This document shows, piece after piece, positions 1-6,787 of a stretch of 10,879 nucleotides of DNA. The notes beneath the pieces were generated by a model. It was not told the DNA's origin and searched no databases. It saw nothing but the letters and a program-made list of their open reading frames with translations. The stretch lies in NCBI GenBank assembly GCA_903938935.1, contig CAJAFD010000219.1:1-10879 (forward strand), read 5' to 3'. Position numbers and translations under genes: made by a program. The number at the start of each line of letters is the position of its first letter. Position 1 is the stretch's first letter. The DNA comes from an uncultured Opitutia bacterium (GTDB lineage: Bacteria; Verrucomicrobiota; Verrucomicrobiia; Opitutales; Opitutaceae).

Positions 1-741
1 GAGATCGCCGAAACCGCTCAGGCCGTAAAACGTCTCCGGCCGAGCGCCGAGCGCCGCGCCGACGCGCACCATCTCGGCGAGCGCGCGCGTGAGCAGCGCG
101 GCGTTGGCGTTGTCGCCGAGCCCGAGGCCCGCCGCGCAACCAGCAGCGATGGCGTAAATATTTTTCAAGCAACCGCCGTATTCGAGACCCGCGAGATCGT
201 CGCTCGTGTACACGCGCAACGTCGGGCCGCTGATGGCGGTCTGAATTTCCGCGATCAAAGCCTCGCTGCCGCGCGCCGCGCCGAGCACCATCACGGCGGG
301 CAAACCCCGCGCGACTTCGCCGGCGTTGGTGGGGCCGGTGATGGCGCCCACGGGCACCTCGGGCTGCACGGCGGCGATCACTTGCGTCGGGCGCAAATGC
401 GAACCGACTTCGAGGCCTTTGGCCAAACTCACGATCAAGCGCAACGGCGCCGCCGCGCCGCGCGCGGCTTGCACGCGCGCGGTCGTCTCACGCAACGCCT
501 GCGACGGACAAGCCAGCAACACCACGGTCGCCGGCGCCAACGCCGCCGCGAGATCCGCGGTCACCCCGAGGGCGGGCGGAAGCGCGATGCCCGGAAGATA
601 TTCCCGATTCTCGCGCGCCGCGATCAACGCCGCAGCTTGCTCGGCGCGGCGCGGCACGAGCGTCACCGGCCGACCCAGACGCGCCAGATGCACCGCAAAC
701 GCAGTGCCCCAGGCTCCGGCTCCGACGACGCAGAATTTCAT
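1..741 (-). CDS. gpsA: NAD(P)H-dependent glycerol-3-phosphate dehydrogenase, 5' part
   Basis: This cytoplasmic enzyme reduces dihydroxyacetone phosphate to sn-glycerol 3-phosphate, the backbone precursor of phospholipids. The first 247 residues are visible and the C-terminus lies beyond the left edge. The protein opens with MKFCVVGAGAWGTAFA, a Rossmann GxGxxG nucleotide-binding loop in the form typical of GpsA. Further along come VSLAKGLE, a GPTNAGEVA segment (GPSFA-like region), LEYGGCLKNIYAIAAG, which contains the catalytic lysine region, and GLSGFGDL at the edge, all in the family order. The ATG at 741 sits directly before the Rossmann strand, so the start is secure. No Shine-Dalgarno sequence precedes it. 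The gene follows lysA on the same strand after a 97-base gap holding a probable terminator, so it may be its own transcript. The family is about 330 residues long, so roughly a quarter is missing. Confidence is high. Confidence 0.96.
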   Translation of the reverse strand, partial: MKFCVVGAGAWGTAFAVHLARLGRPVTLVPRRAEQAAALIAARENREYLPGIALPPALGVTADLAAALAPATVVLLACPSQALRETTARVQAARGAAAPLRLIVSLAKGLEVGSHLRPTQVIAAVQPEVPVGAITGPTNAGEVARGLPAVMVLGAARGSEALIAEIQTAISGPTLRVYTSDDLAGLEYGGCLKNIYAIAAGCAAGLGLGDNANAALLTRALAEMVRVGAALGARPETFYGLSGFGDL

Positions 742-776
742 GCGCAGAGGTTAACCACGAAACTCGCCAAAGACAC

Positions 777-807
777 AAAAAAGAAAACGCCGCCGCGACG
801 CGTTTCC
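777..807 (-). terminator. probable Rho-independent terminator after lysA
   Basis: Read on the minus strand, GGAAACGC (807-800) can pair with GCGTTTTC (790-783) around a nine-base loop. The stem is eight pairs including one G-U. It is followed at once by six T residues (782-777). It begins 32 bases after the lysA stop codon and ends 35 bases before the gpsA start, so it would end lysA transcription and separate the two genes. The stem is not especially GC-rich, so efficiency is uncertain. Confidence 0.55.
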
Positions 808-838
808 GCAAACGGTGATGTTGGCGAAGGCGCGGACA

Positions 839-2143
839 TTACTTGAGGAACGCCGGGATTTTTTCGTGAGCGATCATCGACTCAAACGTCTCGCGCGCGG
901 TCACGAGTTCGAAGGCGCTGCCTTGGACCATGACTTCGGCTGGAAGGGCGCGGGTGTTGTAGCGGCTCGACATCGTGGAGCCGTAGGCGCCGGCGCTCAT
1001 GAGCGCGATATATTCGCCTTCGCCGACCTCTTGAAGTTGGCGGTCTTTCGCGAAGCAATCGCCGCTCTCGCAGATCGGGCCGACGACGTCAGCCACGAGC
1101 GCGCGGCGCGTGGTGTCGCGGTGAAGCGGGACGATCTCGTGAAACGCTTCGTACATCGCGGGGCGCACGAGGTCGTTCATGGCGGCGTCGACGATGAGGA
1201 AATTTTTCCCAGAGCCGCGTTTGAGGTGCTCGACGCGCGTGAGGAGGACGCCGGCGTTGCCGACCATGTAGCGACCGGGTTCGAGAAGGATTTTGAGGCC
1301 GAGCGGTTGGAGCAACGGCACGAGCGCGGCGCCGTAGGCCTCGGGCGTGAGCGGGCGCGTGGCCGCGGGCTGCGCGTCCCACCAGGCAGCGTTGCCGCTG
1401 GCGAGCGCGTCTTTGTAAACGATGCCGATGCCGCCACCGATGGAGAAATACGTGATGCCATACTTGGCTTTCAACTCGGCGGCGAAGGGCGCGACCTTGG
1501 CGACGGCTTCGGCGAAGGGTCCGATTTCCGTAAGCTGCGAGCCGATGTGCATCTGCACGCCGCGCAGTTGGATGTGGGGATATTTCGAAGCGGCCTCGTA
1601 AGCGGCGGCGGCAAACTTGAGCGGGATGCCGAATTTGTTGTCGCTCTTGCCGGTGGTGATTTTGGCGTGAGTGTGGGCGTCGACGTCGGGGTTGATGCGG
1701 ATGGCGATGGGCGCTTTCACGCCCATTTTGCCGGCGACGTGATTGATGCGGGCGAGCTCGGGCTCGCTCTCGACGTGGAAGGAGAAAATGCCGCTCTGAA
1801 GCGCGAGCTGGATCTCGGCCTCGGTCTTGCCGACGCCAGCGAAGACGCTGCGTTTCACATCGGCGCCAGCGGCGAGCACGCGACGGAGTTCGCCGCCGCT
1901 CACGAGGTCAAACGCCGCGCCGAGGCGCGCGAAGTGCCGGAGCACGGCGAGGCCGGAGTTGGCCTTCATCGCGTAACAGAGCTGCACATCGAGCCCGGTA
2001 AGGCTGTTGGCGAGGCGGTTGTAATTATCGGCCATCGTGGCGGCGCTGGTGACGTAAGTCGGGGTACCGTAGAGGCGGGCGACTTCGGCGAGATCGACGG
2101 ACTCGCAGTGTAGGTTTTGGCCGACGTAGTGGAAGTGGTGCAT
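839..2143 (-). CDS. lysA: diaminopimelate decarboxylase
   Basis: This PLP-dependent cytoplasmic enzyme decarboxylates meso-diaminopimelate to L-lysine, the last step of lysine synthesis and a branch point with peptidoglycan precursors. The 434-residue protein is an alanine-racemase-fold type III enzyme. It has the early YGTPTYV segment, the PLP lysine in CYAMKAN, FDLVSGGEL, the HIGSQL strand, the glycine-rich SIGGGIGI phosphate-binding loop, LEPGR, the CESGD substrate-binding motif with its conserved cysteine, and GAYG near the C-terminus. Length and motif order match LysA rather than ornithine or arginine decarboxylases. The ATG at 2143 (MHHFHY) is preferred: an upstream in-frame TTG at 2194 would add a 17-residue basic segment with no family counterpart. 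No Shine-Dalgarno is present; the leader is pyrimidine-rich. A probable terminator follows. Confidence 0.96.
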   Translation of the reverse strand: MHHFHYVGQNLHCESVDLAEVARLYGTPTYVTSAATMADNYNRLANSLTGLDVQLCYAMKANSGLAVLRHFARLGAAFDLVSGGELRRVLAAGADVKRSVFAGVGKTEAEIQLALQSGIFSFHVESEPELARINHVAGKMGVKAPIAIRINPDVDAHTHAKITTGKSDNKFGIPLKFAAAAYEAASKYPHIQLRGVQMHIGSQLTEIGPFAEAVAKVAPFAAELKAKYGITYFSIGGGIGIVYKDALASGNAAWWDAQPAATRPLTPEAYGAALVPLLQPLGLKILLEPGRYMVGNAGVLLTRVEHLKRGSGKNFLIVDAAMNDLVRPAMYEAFHEIVPLHRDTTRRALVADVVGPICESGDCFAKDRQLQEVGEGEYIALMSAGAYGSTMSSRYNTRALPAEVMVQGSAFELVTARETFESMIAHEKIPAFLK

Positions 2144-2322
2144 AAAAATGAGGGAAAGATGGAAACGGTGCGAGTTTCGCCTTGAAAAAACCAATCCAAA
2201 ATTACGTTTTCATCAGTGTGCTCCGCTTCCTCCAAAAACTGCTCCATCGCCCGGCGATCCGTTTCGGATTGGCGCGGGATCGGCGGGGCAGCCGGTTGCG
2301 CGATCCACGGTTTGTGAGTTTC
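2144..2322. promoter_or_regulatory. divergent intergenic region, likely lysA promoter
   Basis: This gap lies between the divergent starts of lysA and the small plus-strand gene. Its left half (about 2144-2215) is clearly poorer in GC than the surrounding genes, with A and T runs, as expected of promoter DNA. I could not pick a convincing pair of -35 and -10 hexamers on either strand. The right half is GC-rich with no recognisable feature. Confidence 0.35.
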
Positions 2323-2475
2323 ATGGCGCAGAACAACCGCAAGACGCTCGATACGGACCTGCAGGACGCCGTGTTGCGCGGGCGGAAACTCTTCCGGCAC
2401 GCGCTCGTCGCGGCGGCGATCGCTGGGGTGGCGTGGTTTGCGCTGGAAAGTGCGCAGGCGCTTTCAATTTTCTGA
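2323..2475 (+). CDS. possible 50-residue membrane protein
   Basis: This is a short reading frame from ATG at 2323 to TGA at 2475. The product has a hydrophilic N-terminus rich in charge (MAQNNRKTLDTDLQDAVLRG), then basic RKLFRH, then one hydrophobic stretch at about residues 26-42 (HALVAAAIAGVAWFALE) that could span the inner membrane with the N-terminus in the cytoplasm. I do not recognise a family. It lies 44 bases upstream of the lipoprotein gene on the same strand, in the otherwise unexplained space between lysA and that gene, which favours a real gene. A longer version starting at TTG 2182 is open but its added residues look like noise. There is no Shine-Dalgarno sequence. Coding status is moderately likely at best. 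Confidence 0.45.
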   Translation: MAQNNRKTLDTDLQDAVLRGRKLFRHALVAAAIAGVAWFALESAQALSIF

Positions 2476-2519
2476 GCGCGGCCTTGCCGTCGGCGGCCGG
2501 AACGCCTTGCGTGGTGCGC

Positions 2520-3023
2520 ATGACGCCCCTTCGCCTTTTTTCTCGTAGCCTCGGTCTCACGTTCGTCCTCGCCTTCGTCGCGCTCGTCGCGGGTTGCGGC
2601 AATGGTTTCAAACTCACCGGGGTCAACGTAAGCATCGTCGGTTTCAAACCCTCGACCTCGGGCAAATTGGAAACCACGGCGGTGATGACCTTGCGCTATA
2701 CCAGCGAGAATGTGATCCCGATTGGTCTGTCGGGTTCGAATCACAAACTTTATCTGAACGGCGTCTACGCCGGCAAAACGTTGAGCGAAGAACAGCCCTT
2801 GGGTTTGGCCCCGCTGAGCACGATCAATCAAGACGTGACGGTGAAATTTGAGAATCTCGCGCGCCTGCAACAGCTCGTGGCCGCGGCCGGCCAGAACACC
2901 GCCGCTTATAAAATTGATAGCGTGCTCCTCGTCACCAGCGGCGAGGAGAAGTTGGACATCAAAACCACCGGCACCGGCAACGTGGATCTGCGCCCGCTCG
3001 TCGCCGGCTCCGGCGAGCGCTAA
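2520..3023 (+). CDS. WHy/LEA14-like lipoprotein
   Basis: This is a 167-residue predicted lipoprotein. A basic, hydrophobic signal sequence (residues 4-25) ends in the lipobox VAGC with the lipidated cysteine at residue 26. The mature part resembles the LEA type 2 / WHy fold: an Ig-like beta sandwich with alternating strands, including ETTAVMTLRYTSENVIPIGL, NHKLYLNGVYAGKTL and a closing strand ending GTGNVDLRPL. In that family the pattern of a neutral sandwich followed by KLYLNG-type strands is common, and the proteins are tied loosely to stress tolerance or envelope structure. No catalytic residues are expected. The ATG at 2520 gives a well-formed signal peptide; a GTG at 2511 is a close alternative. 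It ends 19 bases from the stop of the converging Ig-like gene. The family call is moderate; the lipoprotein call is strong. Confidence 0.82.
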   Translation: MTPLRLFSRSLGLTFVLAFVALVAGCGNGFKLTGVNVSIVGFKPSTSGKLETTAVMTLRYTSENVIPIGLSGSNHKLYLNGVYAGKTLSEEQPLGLAPLSTINQDVTVKFENLARLQQLVAAAGQNTAAYKIDSVLLVTSGEEKLDIKTTGTGNVDLRPLVAGSGER

Positions 3024-3042
3024 GCCCGCCCCGCGCGCGGAC

Positions 3043-4890
3043 TTACGGGAGTTCGTAGATTTCAACGATCGCCTCGCCCACGCCGCCATCGGCGCCGGAG
3101 ACTTGGACGGTGTAACCACCTGCCGGCAGCGCGACGATGATCGCGGCGTCTTTGCTGCCTGCGGTGAGCGCGAATGCGCCGACGGATGCAGCGGTGGCCG
3201 CCAGCGAGGTGGACCAGTTATCGTTTTCGGCGATTTTGGTGCTGCCGCTGTAGATTTCGAGTAAGGGATCGGTCAGCACGCCGGTGACGCCGAATTCAGA
3301 TAATTTGGGTCCGACCGCGCGAATCAAAAGATTACGCGCACCCTCGCCGGCGAGCGTGAAACCAGCGATGAGGATGTTGGCGCCGGTGCCTACTTTGTTA
3401 CGTGCGGATAAGTTGGTGAAACGCGGCGTGTCGCCCGTGCCCGCATCGTAGCCTTCGACCAGCACGGTGCCGGCGGCAGGACCCGAAACTTGGAGCGTGC
3501 GGCCACCTTCGATGGTTGTAACCAGCGCCGCATCGAGGCTGGTGCTGGCGGCGTAACTGAATGCGCCGACAGATTGAAACGAAGCGCTCAGGGCCGCGCT
3601 TCCGCCCCAATTGTCGTTGGAGTTAATCTTGGTGGAGCCGTTGTAGAGATCGAGCTTGGGGTTGGCCATGACATCGGGCACCCCGAAGGCAGCAAGTGTG
3701 GGGCCGGCTGCTCGGAGCAACACGCTCTTCGATCCACCGCTCATAGTGAAGCCTACGATCACGATTTGGTTAGCCGTGAGGGCGGTGCGGACGGAGAGGT
3801 TGGAGAGACGGGGCGCCGTCGTGCCCGTCGCGGTGACGGTGAGGCTGGCGGCGGTGCTAGTGACCGATCCCGCGCTATTGGAAACGACCACCGTGTAGGT
3901 GCCCGCGTCGCGGGTGGCCGCGGAGGCGATCGTGTAGGTCGCGTTGGTCGCGCCACTGATCGACGTGCCGTCTTTTTTCCAGTCGTAGGTGAGCGGTGAC
4001 GTACCGCTGGCAACCACCGAGAAACTCGCGGCGCTTCCGACGGACACGGCGCTTGAACTCGGTTGCGTGGTGATGGTGGGTGCAGTGCCAACCGCGCCCA
4101 CAACGGTGAGCGTCACTGCGTTGCTGGTGGCGGAGCCGATGCTGCTGGTCGCGACTAAGGTGTAAGTGGCGGCGTCAGCCGAGGTGGCTCCGGAAATGGT
4201 GAGAATCGTGGTGGTGGCGCCGGAAATCGCCGTGGAGCCCTTAAACCATTGCAGCGTGGGCGTAGGTGAACCGGAGACCGCGGCGATAAACTGAGCCGTA
4301 CCTCCGGCGGCGACGGTTTTCGAAGTGGGCTGCGTGGAGATCGTCGGCGCAGAGTTAGCCGCGGCGGCGATGTTCACAATATAGGTGAAGGAAGAATTAT
4401 CGCCTCGGCCTCCGGTATTATTCCAAGCCCGCAGGACCACCGCGAATTGACCCGCCGTCGTCGGCGTACCGGATAAAACCAAGGTGGAAGCATCAATGAT
4501 CCCCGAGGTGACACCCGCCGCGGTGCTGCCTAGTCCGGTGAAGGATAACCCGGGTGGCACCCCACTCACGATAGTCCACGAGGAGGTCGCAGCCGGTGCG
4601 CCTTTAATCGTAAAAACCACCGTACCAAAAGGAACTCCCACCGTCCCGCTGGCCGGACTATCGGTCGAAGCGCTGAGCGTAGTCGCACCTGCCATGCTGT
4701 GCACCGCGCCGAGGGCGCCGAGCGTGGTGGCGGCAGCTTTCAGGACGTTGCCAGCGGTGGAGCTGAGAACGTAATCGCCGGCAGTCGCTACGACGCGAAC
4801 GACCGGAGTACGCTGGAGCAGCGCGATCAACAGCGCGCCGGGGAGATTCAACCAATGCAGACGACGATGGAGGGCAGCGGAGAATTTCAT
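3043..4890 (-). CDS. Ig-like repeat surface or secreted protein
   Basis: This 615-residue protein is built of modules. Residues 1-70 form a basic, then hydrophobic leader (HWLNLPGALLIALL) followed by an LKAAATTLGALGAVHSMAGAT block, which looks like an unusual export signal with no obvious cleavage site. Residues 72-175 resemble a putative-Ig (He_PIG) domain, with GVPFGTVVFTI and GVPPGLSF-LSGTPTTAG. Residues 181-264 and 270-353 are two Ig-like domains of the 'QPxSxxVxxGxxxxFxxxxSGxxPxxxxWxKxG' type. Residues 361-484 and 490-612 are two tandem copies of a beta-rich unit with IVGFTMSGG/LIAGFTLAGE, LLRAAGPTLAAFGV/LIRAVGPKLSEFGV and NDNW, familiar from verrucomicrobial extracellular proteins. The protein has no cysteine at all. 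The role is probably adhesion or surface binding; no enzyme domain is visible. It is preceded by a probable promoter and converges on the lipoprotein gene. Confidence 0.9.
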   Translation of the reverse strand: MKFSAALHRRLHWLNLPGALLIALLQRTPVVRVVATAGDYVLSSTAGNVLKAAATTLGALGAVHSMAGATTLSASTDSPASGTVGVPFGTVVFTIKGAPAATSSWTIVSGVPPGLSFTGLGSTAAGVTSGIIDASTLVLSGTPTTAGQFAVVLRAWNNTGGRGDNSSFTYIVNIAAAANSAPTISTQPTSKTVAAGGTAQFIAAVSGSPTPTLQWFKGSTAISGATTTILTISGATSADAATYTLVATSSIGSATSNAVTLTVVGAVGTAPTITTQPSSSAVSVGSAASFSVVASGTSPLTYDWKKDGTSISGATNATYTIASAATRDAGTYTVVVSNSAGSVTSTAASLTVTATGTTAPRLSNLSVRTALTANQIVIVGFTMSGGSKSVLLRAAGPTLAAFGVPDVMANPKLDLYNGSTKINSNDNWGGSAALSASFQSVGAFSYAASTSLDAALVTTIEGGRTLQVSGPAAGTVLVEGYDAGTGDTPRFTNLSARNKVGTGANILIAGFTLAGEGARNLLIRAVGPKLSEFGVTGVLTDPLLEIYSGSTKIAENDNWSTSLAATAASVGAFALTAGSKDAAIIVALPAGGYTVQVSGADGGVGEAIVEIYELP

Positions 4891-4971
4891 ATAAAAATAG
4901 GGACGCCTGAATAACGGAGAAGTTCAATATACCGGAACCAAACCCAGGGGAAATAAGAGCAGCGATAAACA

Positions 4972-4999
4972 ACTATAATGAGGCAGGCACCAAGGTCAG
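4972..4999 (-). promoter_or_regulatory. candidate promoter of the Ig-like gene
   Basis: On the minus strand CTGACC (4999-4994, four of six matches to TTGACA) is followed after 16 bases by TATAGT (4977-4972, five of six to TATAAT). It lies in the low-GC gap between the DUF4266 stop and the Ig-like start and would give a leader of about 75 bases. The match is by eye, and sigma-70 preferences in this lineage are assumed. Confidence 0.35.
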
Positions 5000-5007
5000 G
5001 TTGATTT

Positions 5008-5238
5008 TTAGTTACAACCGCAACCGCTACCACCTACACCGCGGCCCCCGGTGGCGGATTCGCGCGAGAAATAAACGTGTTCCGCGAGCGCGAGCGCGAG
5101 CGGATCGCGGTCGGGTCGCATCGTGTAATCGGTGAGCGTGGCGCGTTCCCAAGGTTGGACGCGGGCGGTGGTCGTGGCGCAGCCAGAGACGAGCGCGGTG
5201 GCGGCGAGCAGCAAGGCGAGGAGGAGGCGGGAGCGCAT
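5008..5238 (-). CDS. DUF4266 lipoprotein with Cys-Gly-Cys tail
   Basis: This is a 76-residue lipoprotein. Residues 1-19 are a signal peptide and VSGC is the lipobox, with lipidated Cys20. The mature chain carries VQPWER at 27-32, a DPL-ALAEHVYFSRE segment at 45-60 and a glycine-rich end, GGRGVGGSGCGCN, with Cys73 and Cys75. This architecture matches the DUF4266 family, which I recognise from its QPWER and GCGCN ends and from its company with DUF3570, ApbE and TlpA genes. Its function is not known to me. The two tail cysteines could bind a metal, form a disulfide handled by the neighbouring TlpA-like protein, or be modified. It is the last gene of the operon, 26 bases after the TlpA-like gene. 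The ATG at 5238 gives a complete signal peptide. Confidence 0.9.
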   Translation of the reverse strand: MRSRLLLALLLAATALVSGCATTTARVQPWERATLTDYTMRPDRDPLALALAEHVYFSRESATGGRGVGGSGCGCN

Positions 5239-5264
5239 GGGATTTGGGAGAAAGGGGAAATGCT

Positions 5265-5759
5265 TTAGGATTTCTCGGCGAGGAGGGCGTCGAGTTCGGT
5301 GCGGAGGAGTTGATCGGTGGTGGCGCCGTGGTAGCCGGCATGGATGGAGCGGACTTTACCGTCGCGGCCGATGATGTAGGTCGTGGGCATGGCAGGGGCG
5401 ACGACGGCGCGGACGAGTTGTTGCGCGGCGTCGTGGAGCGCGGGAAACGGCGGGGCTTGTTTTTTTACAAACGCGGCGTAAGCGGAGGCTTTTTCATCGA
5501 CGCTCACGCCCACGAGGACGACACCGCGCGAAGCGTAGTCGGCGTTGATTTTGCCGAGCGCGGGAAACGACGCTTTGCACGGCGCGCACCACGAGGCCCA
5601 GAAATCAACGACGAGGATTTTGCCCTCAGTCGCAGGCACGGTGCCGCCGGTGAGGCCGGCGGTGGCGAGCGCGGGAAATACGTCTCCGACTTTGATGTCG
5701 GCGCGCGCGGCGCTGGCCGAAAACGTGAGGACGAGAGCGAAGAAAAAAACGGAGCGCAT
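5265..5759 (-). CDS. TlpA-like periplasmic thioredoxin
   Basis: This 164-residue protein is a thiol-disulfide oxidoreductase of the TlpA/ResA (AhpC/TSA-Redoxin) group, expected in the periplasm. Residues 1-20 form a Sec signal peptide ending ASAARA, with cleavage before Asp21. The thioredoxin fold follows: DVFPALATAGLTGG, the strand ILVVDFWASW, the active site W57-C58-A59-P60-C61, VVLVGVSVDEK, and the cis-proline loop at Pro125 (AMPTTYII), which faces the active site. GRDGKVRSIHAGY completes the sheet. All catalytic residues are present. It lies 13 bases after the ApbE-like gene and 26 before the DUF4266 gene, so it is probably co-translated with both. Its likely job is to keep cysteines of an operon partner reduced, or to transfer electrons to them. 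The DUF4266 protein, with two tail cysteines, is the obvious candidate; that link is inference. Confidence 0.95.
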   Translation of the reverse strand: MRSVFFFALVLTFSASAARADIKVGDVFPALATAGLTGGTVPATEGKILVVDFWASWCAPCKASFPALGKINADYASRGVVLVGVSVDEKASAYAAFVKKQAPPFPALHDAAQQLVRAVVAPAMPTTYIIGRDGKVRSIHAGYHGATTDQLLRTELDALLAEKS

Positions 5760-5772
5760 GGGAGAAAATTTT

Positions 5773-6762
5773 TTAAGTGGCGACGTAGTTCCAGAAACCG
5801 CGGGTTTGGGCGCGGGTGGAATCGGTGAGGAGTTGGCCTTCGGCGCCGGGTTGCGCTTGGATGAGCTCGAGTCCGGCTTTCACGCCGAGGACGAACGCGG
5901 CCGTGCTGAGGACGCCAGCTTGGAGGCAAGTCGGCGCGATGATGGTGGCTTGGCGGCAGCCGTTGGCGACGGGGCGGCCCGTGCGCGGGTCGACGATGTG
6001 GCCGTAGCGAACGCCATCGATGACGACGCGGCGCAGGTAATCGCCGGAGGAAGCGACGCCTTGGCCGCGGGTGAGCGCGAGCGAACCTTTGAGTGCGCCG
6101 GGGGCGGCAGGGTCTTCGAGTCCGATGTGCCACGCGGGGCGACCGGGCGGGAGTCCGACGGCGCGGAGGTCGTGGCCAAAATCGACGAGCGCGGCGGTGA
6201 GGCCGTGGTCACGCGCGATCTGGGCGACGATATCGACGGCCCATTCTTTGCCGAAGCCGCCAAAATCGAGGGCCATGCCGGGCTCGGGCAAAAACACGTG
6301 GCCGGGCGTGCGTTGAACTTTTTTCCAACCGACGAGGCGTTGCGCGGCGGCGAGCTCGACGTCGGTGGGGAGACGCGGAGACGGGGCTTTATAATCCCAG
6401 AGGCGCAGCAGCGGCAGCGCGGTGGGATCGAGCACACCTTGCGTCATGAAATGAAGGCGATCGCAGAGCGCGAGAAGGCCTTCCATCTCGGCGTCAATGG
6501 CGACGGGCGCGCGGCCAGCGGCGGCGTTGATGCGCGAGATGAGGCTGTCGGGGCGGAAGCGGGAATATTTCGCCTCGAAGGCGGCGACCCAGGCGACGGC
6601 GGCGGTTTCAAAGGCCTGGGCTTGGGCGGAGGAAGTTGCGGCGTATTGGACTTCGCAACGGGTGCCGAGGGCGGACCACGTGAGCACGCGCAACGGTACG
6701 TCCGTCGCCGACGTAGCGGCGGGGGGCGGTGGGGCGCGGTGACTGGGGAGGACGAGGGCCAC
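5773..6762 (-). CDS. apbE: ApbE-like FAD:protein FMN transferase, divergent
   Basis: ApbE enzymes cleave FAD and attach FMN through a phosphoester to a threonine of exported target proteins. The 329 residues contain the family motifs in order: GTRCEV (33-38), YSRFRPDSLISRIN (66-79), LDPTALPLLRLW (111-122), DFGGFGKEWAVD (166-177), VDFGHDLRAVG (193-203), SSGDY (238-242), HIVDPRTG (255-262) and AGVLSTAAFVLG (282-293). Three differ from usual forms: KEW instead of KGY, GHD instead of GGD, and Gly283 where the Mg-ligand Asp normally sits (ADALSTA); the partner Thr287 is kept. The called start is a GTG at 6762, giving a proline-rich N-terminus with no clear Sec or lipoprotein signal; the frame stays open upstream into the DUF3570 gene, reading LTFLLRSPVALVLPS, so the true start is uncertain. 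It follows DUF3570 by about 25 bases. Confidence 0.92.
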   Translation of the reverse strand: MALVLPSHRAPPPPAATSATDVPLRVLTWSALGTRCEVQYAATSSAQAQAFETAAVAWVAAFEAKYSRFRPDSLISRINAAAGRAPVAIDAEMEGLLALCDRLHFMTQGVLDPTALPLLRLWDYKAPSPRLPTDVELAAAQRLVGWKKVQRTPGHVFLPEPGMALDFGGFGKEWAVDIVAQIARDHGLTAALVDFGHDLRAVGLPPGRPAWHIGLEDPAAPGALKGSLALTRGQGVASSGDYLRRVVIDGVRYGHIVDPRTGRPVANGCRQATIIAPTCLQAGVLSTAAFVLGVKAGLELIQAQPGAEGQLLTDSTRAQTRGFWNYVAT

Positions 6763-6787
6763 GGGCGAACGCAGGAGAAAAGTTAAC

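Noticed and set aside
815..2113. 432-residue open frame on the plus strand opposite lysA
   Set aside because: It mirrors the lysA codon pattern in high-GC DNA; the product is rich in Gly, Ala, Asp and Glu without a recognisable motif, while the other strand is a clear enzyme.
2144..2194. N-terminal extension of lysA to a TTG at 2194
   Set aside because: The added residues have no counterpart in the family and fall in low-GC promoter-like DNA.
2148..2519. Long upstream extension of the lipoprotein gene
   Set aside because: It would bury the signal peptide and lipobox more than 100 residues inside the protein; the ATG at 2520 is the sensible start.
2202..3119. 305-residue minus-strand frame opposite the lipoprotein gene
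   Set aside because: It is Arg/Ala-rich with no signal or motif; the plus strand holds a convincing lipobox protein instead.
4399..4407. RGD tripeptide in the Ig-like protein (residues 162-164)
   Set aside because: A three-residue match is expected by chance, and nothing suggests an animal host or integrin binding.
4999..5019. GGTTG/CAACC hairpin over the DUF4266 stop codon
   Set aside because: Only five pairs with an eleven-base loop and no T tract after it; not a convincing terminator.
5545..6786. 413-residue open frame on the plus strand opposite apbE
   Set aside because: It is an antisense shadow of a gene with full family motifs and has low-complexity composition.
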